NCBI GenBank assembly: GCA_964384215.1 | Contig: CAYLLB010000024.1 | Coordinates: 1-64,000, forward strand | Length of the DNA stretch: 64,000 nucleotides | Reading direction: 5' to 3' | DNA from: JAJFUV01 sp964384215 | GTDB taxonomy: Bacteria > Acidobacteriota > Terriglobia > Bryobacterales > Bryobacteraceae | Part shown: in pieces, positions 7,569 to 15,579 of the stretch | How positions within the stretch are numbered: the stretch's first letter is position 1 | Layout: every line of letters starts with the position of its first letter | Program-made: the position numbers and the translations under genes | The notes under the pieces: generated by a model | Databases searched by the model: none | Seen by the model: only the letters and a program-made list of their open reading frames with translations | Told to the model about the DNA's origin: nothing

Positions 7569-9587
7569 ATGCGACTACAAATTCCCCCCACATCGCTTTC
7601 GTTTCTCATCCTGCTATCTTTCCAGAACCTCGCCGTGGCAGCCTCCCTGCGCGTGCGCGTGGTGGACTCGTTGAACGCATCCGTGGCGGACGCCCGCGTG
7701 ACGGCCGGCGACGGGCCGGCGGTGCTCACTGGGCCGGATGGCGCGGCGCGCGTCGAGGTCGCGGGCCCCATCGTGCTGCGCGTCGAGCGCGAAGGCTTCG
7801 AGCCGGTCGATGTGCGCCTCAGCAGCGCGGCCGGCGAGGAGATCGCGGTAAGGCTGCGGCCGGCAGTGGTGCGGAACTCGATCGACGTGGTAGTGCGTGA
7901 CGAGCCCATCCAGGCCCCGGTGGTGAGCACGGCCATGGAGATCGAACGCGGTGGGGCGAGGACGGTCCTCGACGCAGTCGATCAACTTGTGCCCGGCGCG
8001 TTCGTGACGCGGCGCGGCGTGATGGGCTATGGCATCTCAACCAACGGCACCGGCGGCGTCTCCATCCGCGGCGTGGGCGGATCGCCCAACACCGGCGTGC
8101 TGGTGGTGGTGGACGGGCGGCCGGATATGCAAGGCTTGATGGGCCATCCCTTGCCGGATTTTTACAGTTTGTCGGATGCGGGCACAGTGAGCGTGACCGA
8201 AGGGCCGGCTTCGGTGCTTTACGGCAGCAATGCCATGGGCGGAGCGATCGAGGTGAAGCCCACTGCGCCTCATCCGGGGGTGAGTACACGCCTCTCGTCG
8301 AGCCTGGGTTCTTATCTCACCGGGCAGCACCGGTTGGCAAATGCGATGCGTTGGGAGAAGTTCTACTATTCGGCCACGGCGGGAGTTTCGCACACCGCGG
8401 GCGACCGCCCCAGTTCCGCGTTCCGCGACCAGGATGCGAGCCTCACCATGGGCTACACGATTTCGCCCGTCTGGCGCACATCCGTCGAAGGCCGTTACGG
8501 GCACTTTCACGTCGAGGATCCCGGCCCGGTGACCGCGCCGCTTTCCAACAGCTACGCCCGCGTGGGGCGCGGCGGCTTCAGCGCCAACCTGGACAATAGC
8601 ACCAGCCGCACCTGGGGCTACATGCGCTTCTATCAAAGCAACGGCAACCATTACATCACCGATGGGTTCCGGTCCACGGACGAGACCACCGGCTTCCGTT
8701 TGAGCCAGAACTTCGCGCTCTCGCGGGAAATGACCGCTGAGGTGGGCAGCGACGTCGTGCACTACGGCGGGCACGCGCGCAACGTCACGGGAAAACTGGA
8801 TTACGGGGAGCACTCGATGACGTCCGCGGCCGGTTTCTCGCGCCTGCAGTGGACTCCCACCCTCCGCGCGCGGTTCCATGCGGGCGTGCGCTACGACGCC
8901 AACTCCATTGCCGGCGCCATCACGGTCCCGGAAGCCGGCGCGAGCTACACGCTCAAGGACGGATACACTGTGGCGGCGTCCGTTTCGCGCGGCTTCCGCA
9001 ATCCCACGATCCGCGAACTGTACCTGTTCCCTGCGCCGAATCCCCTGCTCAAGCCCGAATACATGTGGAACTACCAGGCGAGCCTGCACGCCCGCCCGGC
9101 GAAGAACGTCGCCGCGAGCCTCACCGGCTACTATGCGGATCTTTCGGATATGGTCGTGACCCAGGGCCGCTATCCGAACCTACGCCTTTCGAACGCCGGC
9201 CGCGCTTTGAACCGCGGCCTGGAGGGCACGCTGCGGTGGCGGCCGGTGAAGCGTATGTCGCTCGTGTCCGGCTACGCGTATTTGCGTTCAACCAACCTGG
9301 CTCCTTATTTGCCGGAGCAGAAGTTGAATTACTCGGCCGAATTCGACGCCGGCAAGGCCTTCGTGCATATCGGCGGCACCACGGTGGGGCGGCGATGGGC
9401 GGATGCGGCGCACGGCCGCCAGATGAGCGGCTACACGGTGGCCACCTGCCGGATCATGGTTCCCGTACGCAAGAACTGGAGCGTATTTACGACCCTGGAC
9501 AATCTTTTCGACCGCCGCTACGAAGTGGTGCCCGGTTACACGATGCCGGGTGTGAACGCCGCGGGCGGGGTCACGGTCAGTTTCTAA
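7569..9587 (+). CDS. TonB-dependent outer-membrane receptor
   Basis: A 672-residue receptor starting at ATG 7569, chosen because it begins the signal peptide directly (MRLQIPPTSLSFLILLSF). After the signal comes a carboxypeptidase-regulatory-like beta domain (about residues 24-100), then a plug domain with PGAFVTRRGVMGYGIS and VLYGSNAMGGAIEV, then a 22-strand-type barrel. It ends in an aromatic residue (GGVTVSF), as expected for barrel insertion. The following genes overlap or nearly touch it and encode an ECF transporter, so the receptor probably brings the same ligand across the outer membrane. The barrel resembles BtuB/siderophore-type receptors, but I cannot assign the ligand. Confidence 0.88.
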   Translation: MRLQIPPTSLSFLILLSFQNLAVAASLRVRVVDSLNASVADARVTAGDGPAVLTGPDGAARVEVAGPIVLRVEREGFEPVDVRLSSAAGEEIAVRLRPAVVRNSIDVVVRDEPIQAPVVSTAMEIERGGARTVLDAVDQLVPGAFVTRRGVMGYGISTNGTGGVSIRGVGGSPNTGVLVVVDGRPDMQGLMGHPLPDFYSLSDAGTVSVTEGPASVLYGSNAMGGAIEVKPTAPHPGVSTRLSSSLGSYLTGQHRLANAMRWEKFYYSATAGVSHTAGDRPSSAFRDQDASLTMGYTISPVWRTSVEGRYGHFHVEDPGPVTAPLSNSYARVGRGGFSANLDNSTSRTWGYMRFYQSNGNHYITDGFRSTDETTGFRLSQNFALSREMTAEVGSDVVHYGGHARNVTGKLDYGEHSMTSAAGFSRLQWTPTLRARFHAGVRYDANSIAGAITVPEAGASYTLKDGYTVAASVSRGFRNPTIRELYLFPAPNPLLKPEYMWNYQASLHARPAKNVAASLTGYYADLSDMVVTQGRYPNLRLSNAGRALNRGLEGTLRWRPVKRMSLVSGYAYLRSTNLAPYLPEQKLNYSAEFDAGKAFVHIGGTTVGRRWADAAHGRQMSGYTVATCRIMVPVRKNWSVFTTLDNLFDRRYEVVPGYTMPGVNAAGGVTVSF

Positions 9588-9589
9588 GC

Positions 9590-10114
9590 ATGGCAGGCGG
9601 TAATCCCAAGCTGCGGCCGATGGTGATCAGCGCGGCGATGGCCGCGCTGGCGCTGGCGCTGCCTCCCGCCTTCCACATGGTGGGCCTGGGCAGTAAGTTC
9701 CTGCCGATGCTGCTGCCACTGCTGCTCAACGGGTTTCTCGTACCGTTTGGCTGGGCGCTGGTGGTGGGGCTGATCGTGCCTTTTGTTTCGTCCCTGGCGA
9801 CAGGCATGCCGCCGCTTTATCCGCCCATCGCCGCAGTTGTAGCTTTGGAGGGCGCGACACTCGGAGCGGTGGCGGCGGCCGTCTATCGCGGCAAGCGCGA
9901 ACGGCTGTGGCCCTCGCTGATCGCGGCGGTGGTCGCAGGCCGTGCCGCCGCGCTCGGTTCAAGCTGGATCCTGGCGCGCTATTTTGGGCTGCCGCCGGCG
10001 CTGGCGTCGGTGGCGATGCTGGTTCAGGGCACTCCGGGCGTGCTGCTGCAACTGGCAGTGGTGCCTCTGGTGGTTCGCGCTTTGGGTGCGCGCCGTGGCA
10101 TCCTTTTCTCATGA
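9590..10114 (+). CDS. ECF transporter S-component-like membrane protein
   Basis: A 174-residue hydrophobic protein starting two bases after the receptor stop. It has about five to six membrane segments. The stretch VPFVSSLATGMPPLYPP followed by EGATLGAVAAAVYRG resembles the middle of ECF substrate-binding (S) subunits. These subunits bind vitamins or metal ions and hand them to an energising module, which fits the T-like and ATPase genes downstream. It overlaps the next gene by four bases (ATGA). It does not look like CbiM or BioY, so the ligand remains open. Confidence 0.65.
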   Translation: MAGGNPKLRPMVISAAMAALALALPPAFHMVGLGSKFLPMLLPLLLNGFLVPFGWALVVGLIVPFVSSLATGMPPLYPPIAAVVALEGATLGAVAAAVYRGKRERLWPSLIAAVVAGRAAALGSSWILARYFGLPPALASVAMLVQGTPGVLLQLAVVPLVVRALGARRGILFS

Positions 10115-10719
10115 GCACGCAAGCGATACGCCAGTACTTTGAAGCCATGGCCCCGCGCTGGGACGCGCTGCCGTCGCCCCCAGACGCCGGCGAAAAGGTG
10201 CGACGGTTCGTGGAGCGGGCGGTGCCGCCGGAAGCCGCATGCGTGCTCGATATCGGCAGCGGAACGGGTCTGCTGCTCCCACACCTCCTGAGCTTGCGGC
10301 CGGGCTTGCGCGAGGTCGTCGAAGTCGACCTGGCGGAAGCCATGCTGCGCGAGGCCCGGGCCAAAGGCGGCGACCGGATCCGCTTCCTGTGCGCCGACGC
10401 CGTGCGGCTTCCGCTGGCCGAGGCGAGCTTCGACGCCGTGCTGTGTTTCGGCGTGCTGCCCCACGTACACGACCTGGATGCAGCCTGCCGCTGTTTTCTC
10501 TCAGCGCTCAAGCCCGGAGGCGTCCTGGCCGTGGGGCACATGATGGACAGCGTCACGCTCAACGATTTCCACGCGGCGCTGGACGGCCCGGTTTCAGGCG
10601 ACCGCATCGAACCCGCGGCGAGTCTGGCCTCTCGCCTGGAGGCGCTCGGCGCGCGCGTCGAAACGGTCGAGGAAGAAACGGGCTGGTATTACGTGGCAGT
10701 TTCGCGCAAAGATTCATGA
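10111..10719 (+). CDS. Class I SAM-dependent methyltransferase
   Basis: A 202-residue soluble enzyme with the SAM-binding motif I VLDIGSGTG at residues 45-53, an acidic end of strand 2 (VVEVDLAEAML) and motif DAVLCFGVLPHVHDLD, as in UbiE/Methyltransf_11 proteins. The gene sits inside the transporter operon, overlapping its neighbours by four bases on each side. It therefore probably acts on the imported ligand, or on a precursor, in the cytoplasm. Its substrate cannot be read from the sequence. Confidence 0.8.
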   Translation: MSTQAIRQYFEAMAPRWDALPSPPDAGEKVRRFVERAVPPEAACVLDIGSGTGLLLPHLLSLRPGLREVVEVDLAEAMLREARAKGGDRIRFLCADAVRLPLAEASFDAVLCFGVLPHVHDLDAACRCFLSALKPGGVLAVGHMMDSVTLNDFHAALDGPVSGDRIEPAASLASRLEALGARVETVEEETGWYYVAVSRKDS

Positions 10720-11129
10720 AGCTGTTGAGGAGACTGACGCCGCTGGTGGTGTTCGCTGCCGGGCTGGCCGTCGCGCAGTGGCTGACCGGGACGCTGGACC
10801 CCTGGCTGCCGCTGAAGACGCTGGCTGCGTTCGCGCTCGGGCTCGGCTTGTTCGCGGCCATCCCGTGGAGACGCATGTCGCGGAGTCTCGCGCCTGGGCG
10901 GTGGTGGTACGCGCCGGTACTGTTTCTCCTGATTCTGCGGCACTTCATGGCGATCTTCGGCGAGGAGCCCGTGCGGGTGCTGCGGGCGCGCTCGCTGGTC
11001 ATCAGCCGGCGGTATGGCACGGGCTGGCTTGAGTCGCTGGCGCACGCGCTTGCCGCGTTGTTCCGGAGGGCCGTTGACCGCGCCGAGCGGTTTTACGCCG
11101 CGCAGTTGATCCGGGGGCTCGCCGAATGA
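10716..11129 (+). CDS. Short ECF T-component-like membrane protein
   Basis: A 137-residue protein with two or three N-terminal hydrophobic segments and an Arg-rich C-terminal half (RVLRARSLVISRRYG, FRRAVDRAERFYAAQ). That half resembles the coupling-helix end of CbiQ/EcfT proteins, where Ala-Arg-Gly-type motifs contact the ATPase. Usual T components are about 220-260 residues, so this one is markedly short. The position between S-like and ATPase genes supports the assignment. Start ATG overlaps the methyltransferase stop (ATGA), and the stop overlaps the ATPase start. Confidence 0.55.
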   Translation: MKLLRRLTPLVVFAAGLAVAQWLTGTLDPWLPLKTLAAFALGLGLFAAIPWRRMSRSLAPGRWWYAPVLFLLILRHFMAIFGEEPVRVLRARSLVISRRYGTGWLESLAHALAALFRRAVDRAERFYAAQLIRGLAE

Positions 11130-11815
11130 GTTACGCCGTCGAGGTGGCGCGCCTGAGCTACGCCTATGACGGGCGGCCGGCACTGCGGGAGGTGAGCTTC
11201 CGAATCTCTGCGGGCGAATCGGTGGGGCTGGCGGGCGCGAACGGCTCGGGCAAAAGCACGCTGCTGTGGTGCCTGCTGGGGCTGGCGCGCGGGAGCGGAG
11301 AGATACGCATTTTCGGCAGCAAGCCCGGCCGCTCAACGTACGCGAAACTGGGTGCCGTGTTTCAGAATCCGGAAGAGCAGCTCTTCATGCCCACCATCGC
11401 CGACGATCTCGCGCTCGGCTTGCGCAACCGCGGCGATACGGCGGAGGCGGCCCGCCGGAAGGCGATGCAGGCGCTCGAAGCCGTGGGGCTTGAACGGTGC
11501 GCCGGGTTGCCGGCGAGCAGCCTGAGCCTGGGCGAGCGGAAGCGCGCCTCGCTTGCGCTGGCCATCTGCGGCTCGCCAGAACTGCTGCTGCTGGACGAGC
11601 CCACCGCCGAACTCGATCCGCGCTCCGTGCGCCAACTCGCGAACCTGCTCGCCGGCGTGCGCATGGCCAAGCTGGTGGCCAGCCATCATCTCGATTTCCT
11701 GCGCCGCGTGGCGACGCGCCTGGTGGTTCTGAACGAAGGCGCCATCGCGGCGGACGGGCCCATCGAGGAAGTGCTCGCGGACGAAGCCCTGCTCGATCGC
11801 GTGGGCCTCGCTTGA
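11126..11815 (+). CDS. ECF/ABC transporter ATP-binding protein
   Basis: A 229-residue ATPase with Walker A GANGSGKS (37-44), Q-loop Gln80 in VFQNPEEQLF, signature LSLGE (133-137), Walker B LLLLDE ending at catalytic Glu158, and switch His187. The Q-loop segment FQNPEEQLFMPT is typical of ECF/CbiO-type A components, which power uptake of vitamins or nickel/cobalt. Only one ATPase gene is present, so a homodimer is likely. It ends the receptor-S-methyltransferase-T-A operon. No terminator with a U-tract is evident after it. Confidence 0.88.
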   Translation: MSYAVEVARLSYAYDGRPALREVSFRISAGESVGLAGANGSGKSTLLWCLLGLARGSGEIRIFGSKPGRSTYAKLGAVFQNPEEQLFMPTIADDLALGLRNRGDTAEAARRKAMQALEAVGLERCAGLPASSLSLGERKRASLALAICGSPELLLLDEPTAELDPRSVRQLANLLAGVRMAKLVASHHLDFLRRVATRLVVLNEGAIAADGPIEEVLADEALLDRVGLA

Positions 11816-11865
11816 AGAGCGGTTGCCCGTCGCGAAGGCCGTTTGCTAGAGTCCGGAATGTGACT

Positions 11866-13014
11866 ATGAGCAACCGCCTCCTCGCTTTCTTCCTGATCGG
11901 ATCTCTGTGCCTGTTCGCGCAGCCGCGATCCTCGGTGCGGATCACCGCGCCGGTGGACGGGGACATCCTCAACCGGCACGACGGCGCGGCGGTGGACGGT
12001 GGATTGAAGATCACCGTCAAAGGCAGTTGCACCGGAGCGAAGGCGGTGAAGGTCAACGCGAAGGCTGTCGCGGTGCGCGATGGACGTTTCGAGGCGCCCG
12101 TGGTGCTTCGCCAGTGGGAGAACAGGATTGCCGTCACGGCCGGCGGCGCACACGATCAGGTGCTGGTGTACTGGGACCGCAATTCGAAGCCGCGCTACCG
12201 TTTCTCGATCGACGACAATATCTGGTTCCTGCGCGACATCGCGCGGAACGCGGACCGCTATCAGTCCATCTTCGAGAATCCGTACATGGCGTTCTGGAAG
12301 TCCATGCACGACAAGTACGGCGCAAAGATCCACTTCAACCTCTTCTATGAGACCGACGGCTTCAACCTCTCGCAGATGCCGGACAAGTTCAAACCGGAGT
12401 GGCAGGCCAACCGCGACTGGATCCGGCTGACCTTCCACGCGCGGGCCGAATTTCCGGATAAGCCGTACATCAAGGCCAGCGGCGAGCAGATCGACGCGGA
12501 CTATCGCCTGATTACGCGCGAGATCGAGCGCTTCGCGGGCCGCGAACTGCTGAGCGCAACAACGACGGTACACTGGGGCGAGGCCACACTCGACGGCGTG
12601 CGGGCCTTGCGCGCCGAAGGCGTGAAAGTGCTGGCAGGATACTTTCTGTTTCAGAAAGGGGAACCGGTGGTCAGCTACTACCTGGATACACCGCGCATCG
12701 AGCACCTGATGGGCCGGGACTATTGGAAGGACACCAAGGAAGACGTGATCTTCGTGCGGCACGACCTCGTCGTCAACACGCTGCCCCTCGACCAGATCGT
12801 TCCGCACTTGGAGAAAGTGGCCGCCGATCCGCATCAGGCGGAACTGATGGAGCTGATGATCCACGAGCAGTACTTCTATCCGGACTATCGCAACTACCAA
12901 CCCGACTTCCGGCAGAGGGTTGAGCGGACCATCGAGTGGGCCACCAAGAAAGGTTACGAGTCCACGCTTTGCGATTTCGGCGAAGAGAGCTGCGCACCGC
13001 CGGTCAGGAAGTAG
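11866..13014 (+). CDS. Secreted protein with polysaccharide-deacetylase-like features
   Basis: A 382-residue protein with a signal peptide (MSNRLLAFFLIGSLCLFAQP). The start is set at ATG 11866; a GTG two codons earlier (11860) is also possible. Residues 25-110 look like a small beta-sandwich (Ig-like, SVRITAPVDGDILN). After it comes FSIDDNIWFLRDI, comparable to the aspartate-rich motif 1 of NodB-type deacetylases. Further on are LTFHARAEFP and HEQYFYPDYRNY, with candidate metal ligands. This suggests a NodB-like fold acting on extracellular glycan, but the canonical HxxxH motif is not obvious, so catalysis is uncertain. The gene stands between the ECF operon and a lactonase-fold gene with no overlap. 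Confidence 0.5.
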   Translation: MSNRLLAFFLIGSLCLFAQPRSSVRITAPVDGDILNRHDGAAVDGGLKITVKGSCTGAKAVKVNAKAVAVRDGRFEAPVVLRQWENRIAVTAGGAHDQVLVYWDRNSKPRYRFSIDDNIWFLRDIARNADRYQSIFENPYMAFWKSMHDKYGAKIHFNLFYETDGFNLSQMPDKFKPEWQANRDWIRLTFHARAEFPDKPYIKASGEQIDADYRLITREIERFAGRELLSATTTVHWGEATLDGVRALRAEGVKVLAGYFLFQKGEPVVSYYLDTPRIEHLMGRDYWKDTKEDVIFVRHDLVVNTLPLDQIVPHLEKVAADPHQAELMELMIHEQYFYPDYRNYQPDFRQRVERTIEWATKKGYESTLCDFGEESCAPPVRK

Positions 13015-13051
13015 ATTCCTGGCGCGCGCGTCCGCGGATTAGAATGGACGC

Positions 13052-14176
13052 ATGACAGGCATCCGCTTCTCGCTCGTTCCCATCCTGGCCGGGTCGTTGT
13101 GGGGCCAGTACCTGATGTACGTCGGCACTTACACAGGCCCTGACAGCAATGGCATTTACGCGTACCGGTTCGATGCCCGCACGGGCGACGTGAAGCCACT
13201 CGGCCTGGCGGCGGAGACAAAGAATCCATCGTTTCTGGCGATCCATCCGAACCGTAAGTTCCTGTACGCGGTGGGCGAATCGTCCGGCGCCGGCGCTTGG
13301 GGTGGTTCGGTAAGCGCGTTTGCGCTGGATCGGGCAACCGGCAAACTCACTTTTCTGAATAGCGCGTCGTCCGGAGGCAAAGGGCCGTGCCATCTGGTGG
13401 TGGACAAGACCGGCAGGAACGTGGTGGTAGCGAATTACGGCAGCGGCGCGACGGCGGTGTTGCCCGTCAAGCCCGACGGCCGGCTCGGCGAACCCAGTTC
13501 GACGATCCAGCACACCGGTTCGAGCGTGGACCGCGCGCGGCAGGAGGGCCCGCACGCGCACTCGGCGAATCTTTCGCCCGACAACCGCTTCGCCTTCGTG
13601 GCCGACCTGGGCTTGGACAAAATTCTGGTGTACAAGTTCGACGCTACCAAGGGAACCATCGCGCCCAACACACCCCCCTTCGCAACCGTGGCTCCGGGCT
13701 CCGGGCCGCGCCATTTCGCCTTCCACCCCTCAGGGAAATTCGCGTACGTGATCAACGAGATGGGAAACACGGTTACGGCGTTCTCTTACGATGCGGCCGG
13801 CGGGGTACTCACCTCGCTGCAGACAATCTCCACTCTCCCCCAGGGATTCTCCGGCAAGAGCTACTGTGCGGAAGTGGTCGTGCATCCATCGGGGAAATTC
13901 CTGTACGGCTCCAACCGCGGCCATAATAGCATCGCGGTTTTCGCCATCGATCCTGCAAAAGGCACCCTCACCGCCATCGAACAGACGCCTACCGGCGGCA
14001 AGTGGCCCCGCAATTTCAATATCGACCCCACGGGCGCTTACCTGTTCGCCGCCAACGAGCAATCAAATGACATCTTCCTGTTCCGCATCGATCCGGCAAC
14101 AGGGAAGCTCACGCCCACGGGCAAGAAACTGGAAGTTGGCAAGCCTGTCTGCATCAAGTTCATGCCTGTCAAGTGA
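13052..14176 (+). CDS. Secreted lactonase-family seven-bladed propeller (YbhE/Pgl type)
   Basis: A 374-residue protein with a short signal sequence (about MTGIRFSLVPILAGSLWG) and repeated propeller blades: YVGTYTGPDSNGIYAYRFD, HPNRKFLYAVGE, GPRHFAFHPSGKFAYV and HPSGKFLYGSNRG. This matches the 3-carboxymuconate cyclase/6-phosphogluconolactonase family (PF10282). Cytoplasmic members hydrolyse 6-phosphogluconolactone. The export signal makes that role unlikely here, and such exported homologues are mostly of unknown substrate. It is a single gene, 37 bases after the deacetylase-like gene. Confidence 0.85.
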   Translation: MTGIRFSLVPILAGSLWGQYLMYVGTYTGPDSNGIYAYRFDARTGDVKPLGLAAETKNPSFLAIHPNRKFLYAVGESSGAGAWGGSVSAFALDRATGKLTFLNSASSGGKGPCHLVVDKTGRNVVVANYGSGATAVLPVKPDGRLGEPSSTIQHTGSSVDRARQEGPHAHSANLSPDNRFAFVADLGLDKILVYKFDATKGTIAPNTPPFATVAPGSGPRHFAFHPSGKFAYVINEMGNTVTAFSYDAAGGVLTSLQTISTLPQGFSGKSYCAEVVVHPSGKFLYGSNRGHNSIAVFAIDPAKGTLTAIEQTPTGGKWPRNFNIDPTGAYLFAANEQSNDIFLFRIDPATGKLTPTGKKLEVGKPVCIKFMPVK

Positions 14177-14216
14177 CCGTCCGCAGACATTCCCGCCAAT
14201 ATGGCGAAGGCATTGG

Positions 14217-14240
14217 GCGCGCCAACTCAGGTTGGTGCGC
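14217..14240. terminator. Stem-loop after the lactonase-fold gene
   Basis: Arms GCGCGCCAAC (14217-14226) and GTTGGTGCGC (14231-14240) pair over ten bases, with one G-U pair and the four-base loop TCAG. It lies 41 bases after the stop and before the gdhA ribosome site. A weak terminator is likely, though only TTC follows and there is no long U-tract. Confidence 0.45.
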
Positions 14241-14271
14241 TTCATGCTAGACTTTGGGCGGAGGATTTCCG

Positions 14272-15546
14272 ATGAGTTTGGAAGCGACTACCAACCTCGA
14301 GCAGGAACTGAACCCGTGGCTGGCAGCGGAGACGCGCTTTGATCTTGCCGCGGCGCGTCTTGGTCTCGATGATGGCATGCGCAAGATTCTGAGCAAGCCC
14401 GCCCGTGAACTGACAGTGAACATTCCGGTGCAACTGGACGACGGCAGGCTGCAGGTGTTCACAGGTTACCGGGTGCAGCATTCCATCGCTCGCGGTCCCG
14501 CCAAGGGCGGCATCCGCTTTGCGCCCGATGTGACGCTGGATGAAGTACGCGCGCTGGCTTCCTGGATGACGTGGAAATGCGCGGTCGTGAACATTCCGTT
14601 CGGCGGCGGCAAGGGCGGCGTCATCTGCGACCCGGCCGTGATGTCCGAAGGCGAGTTGGAACGCATCACGCGGCGTTACACCGCTGAGATTATGGATTTT
14701 CTCGGGCCCGAGCGCGACGTGCCCGCGCCCGACATGAACACGAACGAACAGACCATGGCGTGGATCATGGATACCTACTCCATGCACAAGCGCACTACGG
14801 TCACTGCCGTGGTCACGGGCAAGCCGCTGAATCTCGGCGGTTCGCGCGGACGCCCGGAGGCCACCGGACGGGGCTGCACGATCGTCAGCCTGCAGGCGCT
14901 GAAGAAATTCGGGCTGGATCCGGCCAGTTCGCGAGTAGTGATCCAGGGCTTCGGCAACGTCGGCAGCATGGCCGCCCGGCTCATGACCAGGGCGGGCTTC
15001 AAAATCGTCTGCATAGCCGAAATCGAGGGCGCGGTCTACAATCCGCACGGGCTCGACATCGCCGCCTTGCTGAAGCACCGCAAGGACACCGGGTCCATTC
15101 TCGATTTCCCGGGCGCCGAGAATATGGATGCTCGCGAGGCCCTGTTCCTGGATTGCGACATCCTGCTGCCAGCCGCCAGGGAAGGCGTAATCACATCGGA
15201 GAACGCCGCCAAAATCCGCGCCAAGATTCTTTGCGAGGGCGCCAACGGCCCCACCACCGCGGTCGCGGACGATATCCTGGCCGACAATAACGTCTTCGTG
15301 ATTCCCGACATCCTAGCCAACGCCGGCGGCGTTACCGTGTCGTACTTCGAATGGGTGCAGGACCGCCAGGGTTTCTTCTGGAACGAACAGCTCGTCAATG
15401 GTCGGCTGGAAGAAATCATGGTGAACAGCTTCCGCGACGTGGTGAGTTACGCGGAGAAGCACGGCGTAAACAATCGCATCGCCGCTTACATGCTGGCCCT
15501 GGACCGGGTGGCCTTCGCCGTCAAGCTGCGCGGGATTTACGCATAA
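14272..15546 (+). CDS. gdhA: Glu/Leu/Phe/Val dehydrogenase (glutamate dehydrogenase)
   Basis: A 424-residue enzyme, the usual length for the hexameric GDH family. The ATG at 14272 follows a GGAGGA ribosome site, and the in-frame bases before it encode that site. Visible family features are the substrate loop RGPAKGGIRF, the catalytic lysine region PFGGGKGGV and the nucleotide-binding GFGNVGSMAA. It interconverts glutamate and 2-oxoglutarate plus ammonia in the cytoplasm. Coenzyme choice cannot be decided. A hairpin separates it from mutS. Confidence 0.93.
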   Translation: MSLEATTNLEQELNPWLAAETRFDLAAARLGLDDGMRKILSKPARELTVNIPVQLDDGRLQVFTGYRVQHSIARGPAKGGIRFAPDVTLDEVRALASWMTWKCAVVNIPFGGGKGGVICDPAVMSEGELERITRRYTAEIMDFLGPERDVPAPDMNTNEQTMAWIMDTYSMHKRTTVTAVVTGKPLNLGGSRGRPEATGRGCTIVSLQALKKFGLDPASSRVVIQGFGNVGSMAARLMTRAGFKIVCIAEIEGAVYNPHGLDIAALLKHRKDTGSILDFPGAENMDAREALFLDCDILLPAAREGVITSENAAKIRAKILCEGANGPTTAVADDILADNNVFVIPDILANAGGVTVSYFEWVQDRQGFFWNEQLVNGRLEEIMVNSFRDVVSYAEKHGVNNRIAAYMLALDRVAFAVKLRGIYA

Positions 15547-15549
15547 TGG

Positions 15550-15576
15550 AAAGGACCGGGTTTCCACCGGTCCTTT
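15550..15576. terminator. Hairpin between gdhA and mutS
   Basis: Arms AAAGGACCGG (15550-15559) and CCGGTCCTTT (15567-15576) pair perfectly over ten bases with a seven-base loop, and one more T follows. It starts four bases after the gdhA stop and ends three bases before the mutS ATG, so it fills the place of the mutS ribosome site. It may terminate gdhA transcripts or limit mutS translation. It shares the core GGGTTTCCACC with a hairpin after rpsF. Confidence 0.6.
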
Positions 15577-15579
15577 TCG

